A stretch of DNA of 64,000 bases from Collinsella sp. AF33-16 (GTDB lineage Bacteria; Actinomycetota; Coriobacteriia; Coriobacteriales; Coriobacteriaceae). The translations under genes and the position numbers were made by a program. The notes under the pieces were generated by a model, which ran no database searches, was not told the DNA's origin, and saw nothing but the letters and a program-made list of their open reading frames with translations. The stretch lies in the NCBI RefSeq assembly GCF_003475325.1, contig NZ_QRQC01000013.1, forward strand, positions 13,377 to 77,376, written 5' to 3'. How positions within the stretch are numbered: the stretch's first letter is position 1; every line of letters starts with the position of its first letter. Shown piece by piece: positions 51,435 through 63,921 of this stretch.

Positions 51435-53924
51435 ATGGAATCGTTGTACCGAAAGTATCGCCCGCTCACCTTTGACTCCGTGGTGGGCCAGCAGCATATC
51501 GTCTCGACGCTCGAGCACGCCATCACCGAGGGGCGCCTGTCCCACGCCTACCTGTTCTGCGGACCGCGCGGCACGGGCAAGACCACCATGGCGCGCATTC
51601 TGGCCAAGGCGCTGCTGTGCCGCAATGCCGAGGCGGCGCGCGCCGAGGGTGCAAGCGGCTGCATGCCCGACGGTACTTGCGAGGAGTGCGAGCTCATTGC
51701 CGAGGGTAACCACCCCGATGTCTACGAGCTCGATGCCGCCTCCCGCACGGGCGTGGACAATGTGCGCGAGGAAATCATCAACTCCGTCAACTTTGCCCCG
51801 GTACGCGGCAAGTACAAGATCTATATCATCGACGAGGTCCACATGCTCACGACGGCGGCGTTCAACGCGCTGCTCAAGACGCTCGAGGAGCCGCCGGCGC
51901 ACGTGATCTTTGTGCTGTGCACCACCGACCCGCAAAAGATTCTGGAGACCATCCTCTCGCGCTGCCAGCGCTTCGATTTCCACCGCATCGGCAACGAGGA
52001 TATCGAGCGTCGCCTGGCATACGTGTGCGAGCAGGAGGGCTTCGATTACGACGACGAGGCGCTCGCCATCGTGGCGCGCCATGCCAAGGGCGGCATGCGC
52101 GACGCGCTCTCCACGCTGGAGCAGCTGAGCGTTTTTGGCAACGGTTCTGTGCATGCGGACGATGCCCGCTCGCTTTTAGGCGAGGTTTCGGACCAGATTC
52201 TGGGCGAGTTTTCCCGCGCCATTGCCGATCGCGATGTTGCCGAGCTCTATGGACTGATCCGTGCGCAGGTCGAGGAAGGAAACGACCTGCTGGAGCTGAC
52301 GCGCGACCTGGTAGCGCATGTGCGTGACGTGTACGTTGCCTGCGTTGCCGGTGCCCGTGCCGAGCTGTTTGAGGGCGGCTCCGAGCAGGCCGAGGCGCTT
52401 GCTGCCGAGGCCGCTGCCTTTGGCGAGCATCCTGCCGACCGCCTGGCCCGCGTGCTGACGGTGCTCGACGATGCCGCACTGGAGATGAGGGGCGCGAGCG
52501 ACGTGCGCCTGGTGCTCGAGATTGCCTGTACGCGTCTGGCACGTCCCGAGGCTGATTTAACGATTGAAGCATTGGCCGAGCGCGTGGCTCGCTTGGAGGC
52601 CATGGTTGCCAACGGCGCCGTGCCGGCGAGCGTGGCTGCTGCTCAGGCCGCTGCGCCTGCAGCATCCGTACCCGCTGCTGCCCAACAGCCGACGCTCATT
52701 TCGGGCGCTCGTGCTGCCGCTCCGGCGGCATCCGCTGCCCCCGCTGCTACGTCCGCGCGCCAGGGCGGTATGCCTTGGGACCGTGGTGCTGCTGTTCCGG
52801 CTGCCCAGCCTGCGTCCCGTTCTGCGTCCGTGTCAGCTTCCAAGCCTGCAGCGCCTGCACCTCAGCCTGCGCCAACTCCGACGCCTCAGCCCGTTGCGGC
52901 CCCCGCGCCTGCCACCGCTCCGGCACCTAAGCCCCAGTCCAACAATGCCGCCCAGGTTGCCGCCGCCGGTACTGCCGAGACGCCCGCGGTCGATGATGCC
53001 GGAGAGCTGCAGCGCAAATGGGCCGAGGTTGTCGAGCGTGTCAAGGCGCGTCAGGCTTCCTACGCAGGGCTTTTGCTCAACGCCCGCGCCACGGCCGACG
53101 ACGGCTCCAAGCTCACGGTCTCGTTCCCCGCGGGTTCGACTTTTGCCATTAAGATGCTCGGTCGCGCCGATACGCAGTCGGTGGTCCTGCCGACGGTCTG
53201 CGCGGTCTTCGGTCGTCGTACCGTCGACTATGTCCTGGGTGGGGGTGGCACGCCGGCTCCTCAACATGAGGAGCATTCTCCATCTGCACGGGCTGCGGCA
53301 TCTGCGGACCCGCAACCCGTGTCCTCGGCGGCCCCTGTATCCTCGAGCGCCAGCGCGCCGCAGCAGCAAGCGGCGCCGGTAGCGGCATCGACCCCGTCGG
53401 CGCCTAAGCCCGCGGCACCCAAACCGGCTGCTCCGACACCCGCGCCCAAGCCCGTCTCGCCCGCGCCCAAGTCGTCTGACCTGGGCAAAGCCCCCTGGCT
53501 ACGCTCCGACAACCCCGCCGGCGCTCCTGCCACGGGTAAGCTCCCGACCGAGCCCGCACCCCGTGCGCCCGAGCGCTCGGCTGCCCCGAAGGCTCAGCCT
53601 GTCGCGCAGTCCGCGCCGTGGGAATCCGAGCAGGTGCCCTACGACGACGCCATGGTCGGCGGCTTCGCTGGCGATGCGAGCGGGGACGATCTGCCTCCGT
53701 TCGACGTGCCGGGTGCGACGCCCGCGCCCAAGCCCGCTGCGGAGGCACCCGCGGCCCCCGCAAGCGACGACGCCCCCGCGGCTCCCTGGGAGTCCAACCC
53801 CGGTGCGGGCAGCCCCTTCGGCCATCAGGGCGCAGCCCCGAGCATCCCGCAGACCGAGGACGAGGCCAAAGACCTCATCCGCAGCGTCTTCGGTCAGGCC
53901 ACCATCTTCAAGCCGGTGGAGTAG
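51435..53924 (+). CDS. dnaX: DNA polymerase III subunit gamma/tau
   Basis: DnaX (829 aa) is the clamp-loader ATPase. 'YRKYRPLTFDSVVGQ' at the N-terminus is followed by Walker A 'GPRGTGKT', zinc-site cysteines ('LCRNAEA', 'GCMPDGTCEEC'), Walker B 'IIDEVHML' and sensor 'LCTTDPQKI'. Residues about 395-540 and 620-800 are long Ala/Pro linkers around a domain ('LQRKWAEVVERVKARQASYAGLLL') that may be the tau-specific part. ATG 51435 has GGGGGAG upstream. The dnaX...ybaB-recR order is a widespread syntenic group. Confidence 0.95.
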   Translation: MESLYRKYRPLTFDSVVGQQHIVSTLEHAITEGRLSHAYLFCGPRGTGKTTMARILAKALLCRNAEAARAEGASGCMPDGTCEECELIAEGNHPDVYELDAASRTGVDNVREEIINSVNFAPVRGKYKIYIIDEVHMLTTAAFNALLKTLEEPPAHVIFVLCTTDPQKILETILSRCQRFDFHRIGNEDIERRLAYVCEQEGFDYDDEALAIVARHAKGGMRDALSTLEQLSVFGNGSVHADDARSLLGEVSDQILGEFSRAIADRDVAELYGLIRAQVEEGNDLLELTRDLVAHVRDVYVACVAGARAELFEGGSEQAEALAAEAAAFGEHPADRLARVLTVLDDAALEMRGASDVRLVLEIACTRLARPEADLTIEALAERVARLEAMVANGAVPASVAAAQAAAPAASVPAAAQQPTLISGARAAAPAASAAPAATSARQGGMPWDRGAAVPAAQPASRSASVSASKPAAPAPQPAPTPTPQPVAAPAPATAPAPKPQSNNAAQVAAAGTAETPAVDDAGELQRKWAEVVERVKARQASYAGLLLNARATADDGSKLTVSFPAGSTFAIKMLGRADTQSVVLPTVCAVFGRRTVDYVLGGGGTPAPQHEEHSPSARAAASADPQPVSSAAPVSSSASAPQQQAAPVAASTPSAPKPAAPKPAAPTPAPKPVSPAPKSSDLGKAPWLRSDNPAGAPATGKLPTEPAPRAPERSAAPKAQPVAQSAPWESEQVPYDDAMVGGFAGDASGDDLPPFDVPGATPAPKPAAEAPAAPASDDAPAAPWESNPGAGSPFGHQGAAPSIPQTEDEAKDLIRSVFGQATIFKPVE

Positions 53925-53978
53925 CTGCGCAGGCGGGTATACTGCTCAAGAAGAGAACCCTTTGAACGGAGCGAGCTT

Positions 53979-54239
53979 ATGATGTGGGAATATGTCCGCC
54001 TCGAGGACGATACGCAGGTTTCGTATTCCGAAGTCCGGGAGGACAACACGGTGAAGGTTGTTGTGGAGCGCCCGCGCGATTGGGGTTTTGACACGGCGGA
54101 GTGTATCTTGCCGGCATTCAATTGGGTGTCACACGAGGGCTTTAGCGAAGCGAACCTCAAAGAACTCGATGATTTCGTGCGCAACAATGCCCCGCTCATC
54201 CTGCGTTTTGCCTACGAAGGCGGACGAGTCTATGCCTAG
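53979..54239 (+). CDS. Small hypothetical protein (86 aa)
   Basis: Soluble, acidic/aromatic, 86 aa ('MMWEYVRLEDDTQVSYSEV', 'VVVERPRDWGFDTAECILPAF'). GGAGCGAG lies upstream of ATG 53979. No family is recognised. It lies between dnaX and ybaB, genes that are usually adjacent, and is convergent with the next gene. Confidence 0.7.
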   Translation: MMWEYVRLEDDTQVSYSEVREDNTVKVVVERPRDWGFDTAECILPAFNWVSHEGFSEANLKELDDFVRNNAPLILRFAYEGGRVYA

Positions 54240-54261
54240 TCTCTTCCGACTCGGCCATATA

Positions 54262-54729
54262 TCACTTTCTTTTGTCCGGGCGCATCTGTATTTCGGACAT
54301 GTGTAGTGTGGTGCCGCGTATATCGCATTCGAGCAGACAAGCGCGTGACGGTCGGCCTAGGATGCTGAGGTCGATACGATACGTCGCATGGCCGTCCGTG
54401 TACTCGACTTGCTCGGCGTTGACGGTTGCTCCGATTGTAAATAAAGAGCCCAGTTCGGCATCGACAATCTTGGAGTCCTTTATCTTGACCTTGAACTCTT
54501 GGTAGAGGGACGGGCTGTTGTAGTAAATGGTTCGGGTTCCGTCGGTGCATTCATCGGTCGTCTCCCATTTGACGACGGGCTGGTCCGAGCTGGCTATCAG
54601 CAGTTCTGCTCCAAAAGCTATGGCATGGGTGATGACAACCAGCAATGCCCAGCCGACAAAGAGATAGAGAACCACATATGCAACGGGGTGTTTTGAGCGG
54701 ATGTTTTGGAGCGCGTCGGGGGCATTCAT
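54262..54729 (-). CDS. Single-pass membrane hypothetical protein
   Basis: A 155-aa protein. One N-terminal membrane helix ('VAYVVLYLFVGWALLVVITHAIAFGAEL', in part, about 16-42) is followed by an extracytoplasmic domain with cysteines in 'DECTDG' and 'ACLLECD'. Unknown family. The minus-strand start has GGAGGTGCCCC upstream. Like 14371-15018 and 17048-17716 it is a lone membrane-anchored protein inserted in an otherwise conserved neighbourhood. Confidence 0.7.
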   Translation of the reverse strand: MNAPDALQNIRSKHPVAYVVLYLFVGWALLVVITHAIAFGAELLIASSDQPVVKWETTDECTDGTRTIYYNSPSLYQEFKVKIKDSKIVDAELGSLFTIGATVNAEQVEYTDGHATYRIDLSILGRPSRACLLECDIRGTTLHMSEIQMRPDKRK

Positions 54730-54871
54730 GGGGCACCTCCAAATTGCAATCTATGACAATCAAATTATACCCTGCCGCCATGTGCTCCGCCTCGAGCAGC
54801 GGTTTGGCATTTAGCTATTTAGTGGCACACATGAAATGCCGGATTCGGCTCTACTAGATTGAGTATGCGAT

Positions 54872-54906
54872 ATTATGCAACCTTGCATAATTCGGCCTTG
54901 CATAAT
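54872..54906. promoter_or_regulatory. ATTATGCAA palindrome plus extra half-site
   Basis: ATTATGCAA (54872-54880)-CC-TTGCATAAT (54883-54891) is a palindrome, and TTGCATAAT recurs at 54898-54906, 15 bp on. Regularly spaced identical half-sites suggest a DNA-binding protein site. The gap 54730-55068 otherwise shows no gene; a GC-rich hairpin (about 55012-55050) precedes ybaB. Confidence 0.5.
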
Positions 54907-55068
54907 CTTTGCGCGTGGTTTGTATTGGAGGACATGTATATCGACTGAGGTAACACGTCCGCCCCGCTCGCTGGCCTCGCGCCGTGGTACGATTTTTGAG
55001 TTTGAAAGTCCCGCCGTGCTCCGGCTGCCCTTGCAGCTCGGCGTGCGGCCGCACGTAAAGGAGCCATC

Positions 55069-55389
55069 ATGGCCGGTATGAACATGCAGCAGATGATGAA
55101 GCAAGCTCGCAAGATGCAGGAGCAGCTTGCCGCCGCGCAGGAGAACCTCAAGTCCCAGACCGTCGACGCCTCTGCCGGCGGCGGCATGGTCAAGGTGACC
55201 GTTAACGGCGAGATGGAACTCGTCAACCTCACCATCGATCCCGATGCGCTCGATCCCGAGGACGTCGACATGCTGCAGGACATGATTATGGCTGCCGTCA
55301 ACGAGGCCGTTCGCGGCGTCAACGAGCTCGCCAACAAGCAGATGGGCGCCATCACCGGCGGCCTCAACATCCCGGGCATGCCGTTCTAA
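55069..55389 (+). CDS. ybaB: YbaB/EbfC nucleoid-associated protein
   Basis: A 106-aa DNA-binding protein of the YbaB/EbfC family. The N-terminal helix is '[24 protein letters not shown]' (in part) and the core is '[23 protein letters not shown]'. AAAGGAGCC precedes the ATG. It is 13 bp before recR, the usual partner. Confidence 0.95.
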   Translation: MAGMNMQQMMKQARKMQEQLAAAQENLKSQTVDASAGGGMVKVTVNGEMELVNLTIDPDALDPEDVDMLQDMIMAAVNEAVRGVNELANKQMGAITGGLNIPGMPF

Positions 55390-55402
55390 GACGCGCATAT
55401 AT

Positions 55403-55999
55403 ATGAGTGCTAACCATAGCCTGCAGAAATTGCTCGATGAGCTGGGTCGCCTGCCGGGCATTGGTCCCAAGTCGGCTCAGCGCATCGCCTATTACCTGTT
55501 GGAGGCTGACGCCGAGGAGGCGCGCCGCCTGGCCGAGGCCATCCTGGAGGTTAAGCAGGAGGTTCACTTTTGCAGCCGTTGCTTTAACTACGCCACGGCC
55601 GACGAGTGCTCCATCTGCCAGGACCCGATGCGCGATACCACTCGCATTTGCGTGGTGGGCGAGCCGCGCGACGTCCAGGCAATCGAGCGCACGGGCAGCT
55701 ACCATGGCCTGTACCATGTGCTGGGCGGCGTGATCAGTCCCATGGACAAGATCGGTCCCGAGCAGCTGCATATCCGCGAGCTGCTGGCGCGCTTGGGCCA
55801 CGAGGACATCCACGAGGTCATCATCGCCACCAACCCCAATATTGAGGGCGAGACCACGGCGAGCTACCTGGCTCGCACTATCAAGCCGCTGGGCGTTGAG
55901 GTGTCGCGTCTGGCGAGCGGCCTGCCTGTGGGCGGCGACCTGGAGTATGCCGACGAGCTTACGCTTGGGCGCGCCATCGAGGCCCGTCGCACGATTTAG
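55403..55999 (+). CDS. recR: Recombination protein RecR
   Basis: RecR (198 aa) acts with RecF/RecO to load RecA at gaps. An N-terminal helix-hairpin-helix ('[20 protein letters not shown]') is followed by a zinc finger ('[16 protein letters not shown]'), a Toprim domain ('[18 protein letters not shown]', '[16 protein letters not shown]') and a C-terminal Walker-B-like segment. There is no good Shine-Dalgarno before ATG 55403, consistent with coupling to ybaB. Confidence 0.96.
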   Translation: MSANHSLQKLLDELGRLPGIGPKSAQRIAYYLLEADAEEARRLAEAILEVKQEVHFCSRCFNYATADECSICQDPMRDTTRICVVGEPRDVQAIERTGSYHGLYHVLGGVISPMDKIGPEQLHIRELLARLGHEDIHEVIIATNPNIEGETTASYLARTIKPLGVEVSRLASGLPVGGDLEYADELTLGRAIEARRTI

Positions 56000-56244
56000 G
56001 TGGCGAGCCTGCTCCTGCCGTATGTTTTCCTCGCGACGCACGGGGTAGTCATAATTTCCCCGTGCGACTGTAAGTTTGTTGTGCAACAAAGATGCTTTGT
56101 ATCCGCTTATCGCATGGATGCTTCCGCTCGCATCCTTAATTTGCCCATTCGTTGCGCAACCTTTTGGGTTCGCTGATACACTCAAATATGGATTCGAATG
56201 AATGTGCCGCTCCCGAGCGGCGTGTTTTTGTTGGAGGAGAACGC

Positions 56245-57150
56245 ATGCGGCCCGGTGGCACTCAGACAAAGCGCGGCGCCGCGGTGCGCATGCGACGCCG
56301 ACTGGGCTTGGCGCCTCGGGCGTACGCGCTGCTGTCGTGCTCGCTGGTGCTGGTCATAGCTGGCGTTTCTGCCTATGGCATGACCGTGCCGTCCATGATG
56401 CAGGCACATGCCGCACGCGAACCGCGCGTGGGGCATGAGGTCAAAAGTGACCTGGGCACCACGACTGGATATGCTTGGGCAAGTGTGGTCACGCATATTG
56501 TGTTTGGCACTGACGACGCGGACGGCGCCGAGGCCCCGGACAACGAAGTCACGCTTGCCAATGGCAAAACCATCGTGCTCACCAACACCAAGATCATCGA
56601 TCGGTTGTCCAACAATAGCGTGGCGGCAACGGTGAATAAGGTCGAGCAGCAAAAGGAGCAGGACGCCCAGCAGTCCGGAAAGCCCGGTAGCTCGGATACT
56701 TCTGGCTCCGGCTCGGATTCGTCGAGTTCGGGCGGCGGCTCTGGGTCGGGTTCCTCTGCCGGAGGGTCTGGAAACGGCGGCTCGACGGGCGGCAACACTG
56801 ACAACGATGCAAACTCCGGTGGCCTTTCCGCTGCTGAGGAAGAGAACATTCACAGTTGGCTTGTGACCAAGTACAACATGCTCGACGGCTATGTTTCTCG
56901 TGCCAATGACGTGGTTTCGACCTATAACTCTACGGGAGATCCCAGGCCGTGCGACAGCCTGGTCGGGGAGATGTTTGTCATTCGAGCCGAGTTCGGTCGT
57001 CAGACATTCTCGCCCCGGTCAAAGTGGTATCAGCAGTATGCCAATCTGTGGGGCTGTTACACCAACCTATGTCAATGGGTCGGCCATTACGGCGATGATG
57101 ACGTCGCGCTCGGTAACTTCAACAATAGCGTGGCGGCGCTTGCCCTATGA
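56245..57150 (+). CDS. Membrane-anchored protein of the second kinase/FHA operon
   Basis: A 301-aa protein. A basic N-terminus, one membrane helix ('AYALLSCSLVLVIAGVSAYGMTV', in part, about 27-48), an extracytoplasmic region, a Ser/Gly-rich linker (about 155-205), and a C-terminal about 100-aa domain with cysteines in 'RPCDSL', 'WGCYTN' and 'NLCQWVG'. No family is known. ATG 56245 has GGAGGAG 6 nt upstream. Its stop overlaps the kinase start (ATGA), so it may be the sensor or target of that kinase. The 245-bp gap before it holds a GCACGGGG hairpin (56037-56066). Confidence 0.75.
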   Translation: MRPGGTQTKRGAAVRMRRRLGLAPRAYALLSCSLVLVIAGVSAYGMTVPSMMQAHAAREPRVGHEVKSDLGTTTGYAWASVVTHIVFGTDDADGAEAPDNEVTLANGKTIVLTNTKIIDRLSNNSVAATVNKVEQQKEQDAQQSGKPGSSDTSGSGSDSSSSGGGSGSGSSAGGSGNGGSTGGNTDNDANSGGLSAAEEENIHSWLVTKYNMLDGYVSRANDVVSTYNSTGDPRPCDSLVGEMFVIRAEFGRQTFSPRSKWYQQYANLWGCYTNLCQWVGHYGDDDVALGNFNNSVAALAL

Positions 57151-58991
57151 TGACCGATCTTGTATCCACCACACCACAATCGCTCGGTCGCGATCCCATG
57201 GTCGGCCTGCGCCTGGCGCGTGTCGACGGGTTTGAGCCGGCCATTGCGCTCGGTCAGGACGAACTGCCTGCCTATCTGCGTCGTTTTACGATACTGTTTG
57301 CCGACGATGCCACCATGCGACGTGGCGGTATCGGCTGCGTGACGCGTGCCGTCAACGCCCAAGGCGAGGCCGTAGCACTCAAACAGCTCATCTTGTCGAC
57401 GCGCGATGAGTTTGACGACGATGCCGCCCATGAGGCGCTGGTCGCCAAGTTCAAAGCGGCATTTCGCGAGGAATATGAATGCCATCGCGCCCTTTCGGGC
57501 CTTAAGGGCTTTCCCCGCCTCTATGGCTGGGGCGAGGTTGACGGTGTGCCTGCAATTGTCATGGAATGGGTCGAGGGCGAGACGCTCGCCCGCTTGCGCT
57601 CGCGCTTTGCCGTGGACGATGCCGGCCGCCTATCGCCGCTTGTGGCGGCGCGCTTGGGGCGCGACCTGTTCGACCTGCTCTGCCGCATGAGCCTGGTGGG
57701 GGAGGGCTTTGTCCATCGCGATATCTCGCCCGCTAATATTATGGTGCGTACGGCGCGTCTACCGCTTGACCGGCAGCTTGCCGAGGGCACCTTTGACCTG
57801 TGCCTGATCGACTTTGGCTCGTCGCTGGCGCTCGAGCCTGCGTCGGCCGTGGCCGGTACCGGCGGCAAGGCATCCTTTACCGAGCGCTATGCCACGCTGC
57901 GTCGCGCGACGGTGGCCTACGCTCCGCCCGAGATGCTCACCGACGATATTCCCGACCTGCGCGCTTTGCGTATGTCGCCGGCGATTGACGTCTATGCCGC
58001 GGCAAGCACGGTTTACGAGCTCATTGCCGGCGTCGCGCCATACGAAGCCGCGCCGAGCACTTCGGGCACCTCGGGTTCGCGCAAAAAGACGCGCGACATC
58101 GCCAGCCCCTACCGTCTCAAGATGGACACGCGGCCCGACTATCCCGTTGGTGCCCATGCGCCCGGTTGCGATTTGACTCAGCTGCTTCGTCGTGAGCCCG
58201 ATGTCGCGCTCGCCGCGGCCGAGCAGGCCCAGCAGCTAGGGCTTGAGCCGGATTCCGAAGAGCTACGCGATGCGCTGGCGTTTGTCGATGCCCAGCTGTT
58301 CGACGTGGTGATGACCTGTCTGTCCAGCCATCAAAAAGATCGTCCCGAGCCGGCGGCGGTCGAGGCGGCGCTCTCGGCGTTTTGTGACCACTATGCGCAA
58401 AATGTCGGTCGTTCGCTCCGCGGCGAGCCGCTCACGCCGTGCCCTATGGATGCGTCCGGCCGCGCGGTTCGTCGCGCGCTGATGGTCGGCGCGGCGGTCG
58501 TCTGCGGCGTGGTTTGGGCTGTGGTCGTGGTTTCGGCCGCGCTGCTGGCGTCGGGCGCTCGCGTGACGGCGACTTTGGGATCGCTCGTGTGGTCTGGGCC
58601 GCTACCGGGTATTATTGCCGCACTGGCGTTGGCGCTGCCAGGCATAGCCGGCGTTGCCGCGGGGGCACTTGCGCGCGATCGGCGCACGGGCTTCCTGCAG
58701 GGTGTGCTTGCGCTTTCTGCCTGCGAGGTTCCGGTGCTGGTTGTGGCTGCATGTAGCGTATTTTCCCAACGCGCCGTGATGGGCGGCCTTGTTGCCGCTC
58801 TGGTTGCAACCTATACGCTTACGTGGTTTTTGCTTGCGATGGGCTTTGCCTTTGAACTTCCCGTTTCGGCACCGCGACGCACAAAAGCCCAGATGGCGAC
58901 TCCACTTGCCGGCGGAGCCGCAGCTGCCCGTACTTTTGGCGGACCTGTCGAAGTATCGTCCGATTCTATTTCTACGACCAAGGAGGCCTAG
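57147..58991 (+). CDS. Protein kinase with C-terminal membrane domain
   Basis: A 614-aa protein. Divergent Ser/Thr kinase domain (about 50-420): 'RRGGIGCVTRA' as the glycine loop, Lys in 'AVALKQLI', catalytic loop 'VHRDISPANIMV' and 'LIDFGSSL' as the DFG. A long insert lies between DFG and 'VAYAPPEML'. Four or five membrane helices follow (about 450-575) and then a cytosolic tail. The catalytic residues are present, so it should be active. It lies between a membrane protein and an FHA protein in one tightly packed operon. Confidence 0.85.
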   Translation: MMTDLVSTTPQSLGRDPMVGLRLARVDGFEPAIALGQDELPAYLRRFTILFADDATMRRGGIGCVTRAVNAQGEAVALKQLILSTRDEFDDDAAHEALVAKFKAAFREEYECHRALSGLKGFPRLYGWGEVDGVPAIVMEWVEGETLARLRSRFAVDDAGRLSPLVAARLGRDLFDLLCRMSLVGEGFVHRDISPANIMVRTARLPLDRQLAEGTFDLCLIDFGSSLALEPASAVAGTGGKASFTERYATLRRATVAYAPPEMLTDDIPDLRALRMSPAIDVYAAASTVYELIAGVAPYEAAPSTSGTSGSRKKTRDIASPYRLKMDTRPDYPVGAHAPGCDLTQLLRREPDVALAAAEQAQQLGLEPDSEELRDALAFVDAQLFDVVMTCLSSHQKDRPEPAAVEAALSAFCDHYAQNVGRSLRGEPLTPCPMDASGRAVRRALMVGAAVVCGVVWAVVVVSAALLASGARVTATLGSLVWSGPLPGIIAALALALPGIAGVAAGALARDRRTGFLQGVLALSACEVPVLVVAACSVFSQRAVMGGLVAALVATYTLTWFLLAMGFAFELPVSAPRRTKAQMATPLAGGAAAARTFGGPVEVSSDSISTTKEA

Positions 58992-58994
58992 GTC

Positions 58995-59933
58995 ATGGCA
59001 TCTCAAGTTGAGCTCACCCCATGCGGGGCCATGTTTGACATCTTTAAGCGCGCGGCGCATCTGAGCCATATCGAGCTGTGCGGCTTGGTGCTTTCGTCCC
59101 GTCCGCTCGCCGACGGCCGCAGCCCGCAGAGCCGGGCCGCTGATCGCTCTTGGGTTTCCCGCTTTATCGTTCGCGCGCCGGTCGGCACGCTTCAGCAGCG
59201 CTACTTTGCCGAATACGGTACCTCGGCTGCGCGTATTATGTCGCAACTGGCCCTGCGCCAGCGAAATCCCATGGACTCCACGGCTGTGATCAATATGGTG
59301 TGCGGTCCTGCAGGTGAACCGATGGTACGCGCGCTCGAAGAGTGCCACCAGGACACGAATCTCTATCGCAACGCGCTCGATCGCCTGTCCCAGGCGGCGG
59401 AACTCATGCCCGCCGAGCGCGCCGAGGCCGTGCTGGTGCTGTTTGTCGCCGTCGGTTGTTCGGCGGATGTGCGGTCCTCGGTGAACTATGCCATCGACTA
59501 CGCGCACGCGACCTGTGGCGGAGGCACATCCACGCTGCGTTCGCTTGGCATGTCGATGACCGCGGGCGAACGCGAACCCGCCCCGGCGCACCCCTTGGGC
59601 TTGCTGCGCGTACAAAACAGTTTTGTCGTGAGCGCCCCGCGCTGGATTCAGCCGAGTGAGCAGGGTGTTGAGATTGGCGCGCTGGCCACTGGTGAGGGCG
59701 ATATTACCGACGTCGGCGACGATGTCTCGGCCCGCCATGCCCATATCTGGTGCGATGCTCAAAATATTTGGCACGTCGAGGACTTGTCGTCCACCAACGG
59801 AACCGTGGTGGTAAACGGGGCCACGCGCGTCTGCATTCAGGTCGAGCCCGGTCGTTCCGCCCAACTCAATCCCGGCGACGAGCTCAAGCTCGGCGAATCC
59901 ACTACCTACGCCATCCTCTTCGGTGCCCTCTAG
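58995..59933 (+). CDS. FHA-domain protein of the second kinase operon
   Basis: A 312-aa cytosolic protein. The N-terminal about 200 residues are a helical domain of unknown family ('GAMFDIFKRAAHLSHIELCG', 'AELMPAERAEAVLVLFVAVG'). The C-terminal FHA domain (about 222-312) has 'DVGDDVSARHAHIW' and 'VEDLSSTNGTVVVNG', the Ser-Arg-His and Asn-Gly phosphothreonine contacts. AAGGAGG is upstream. It starts 3 bp after the kinase stop and is probably its phospho-reader. Confidence 0.9.
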   Translation: MASQVELTPCGAMFDIFKRAAHLSHIELCGLVLSSRPLADGRSPQSRAADRSWVSRFIVRAPVGTLQQRYFAEYGTSAARIMSQLALRQRNPMDSTAVINMVCGPAGEPMVRALEECHQDTNLYRNALDRLSQAAELMPAERAEAVLVLFVAVGCSADVRSSVNYAIDYAHATCGGGTSTLRSLGMSMTAGEREPAPAHPLGLLRVQNSFVVSAPRWIQPSEQGVEIGALATGEGDITDVGDDVSARHAHIWCDAQNIWHVEDLSSTNGTVVVNGATRVCIQVEPGRSAQLNPGDELKLGESTTYAILFGAL

Positions 59934-59964
59934 CCGGCAGATAGGGACGTTCCTTTTCTGCCGG
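59934..59964 (+). terminator. Hairpin at the end of the kinase/FHA operon
   Basis: The stem CCGGCAGA (59934-59941) / TCTGCCGG (59957-59964), 15-nt loop, begins within a base of the FHA stop. The loop has the GGGACGTTCC string found in other intergenic repeats of the window. No T-run. Confidence 0.5.
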
Positions 59965-60381
59965 CACGTGGGGACACTCCTTGGCGCGCCAGGGCCAGTC
60001 GCCCGGGGATGGAGGGACCATTTTGGCCCTTGGCAGTCACCCAAGGTAAACCTTTACCGCCCGCCTATATTTGCCGAAATTACACTTGAAGGCGGGGTAC
60101 AATAAACCCGCATGCGGATTTCCGTTGCGGGCGCTTCCCATCGCCGGGGCGTGCCCGGGAGCATCCGGCATGCGGCCTTTGCGGCGCTCGGTCATGTGCA
60201 AGACGGGCGGTCGGGTCTGTGGGGCGCAAGCGCTCCTCGCCTCGGCATGCCTTCTCTCCACGCCATGTACCTGCTGCTGAGCCTGCCTGCCAGATGATTG
60301 GAAGCAACAGCGAAAATCCCATCACGCCAACATCCCGGCGATCGCCGGGGCCTGTATACCTATATGAGAGGAGAGGGGTAT
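59965..60381 (+). other. Intergenic region and long leader of nifJ
   Basis: About 417 bp without a supportable gene. A -10-like TACAAT lies at 60099-60104, which would give a GC-rich leader of about 270 nt with several possible stems (GCATGCGG/CCGCATGC-type pairings at about 60110-60177, and a CCGGCGATCGCCGG palindrome at 60335-60348). GAGAGGAGAGGGG at 60367-60379 is the ribosome-binding region. No known riboswitch class was recognised. Confidence 0.4.

Positions 60382-63921
<3,540 letters not shown>

Noticed and set aside
54811..55470. Minus-strand open frame opposite ybaB
   Set aside because: It covers ybaB and the start of recR in antisense and has no recognisable features.
59965..60381. 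Riboswitch or 6S/tmRNA gene in the nifJ leader
   Set aside because: Stems can be drawn in the GC-rich leader, but no conserved core of a known RNA class was recognised.
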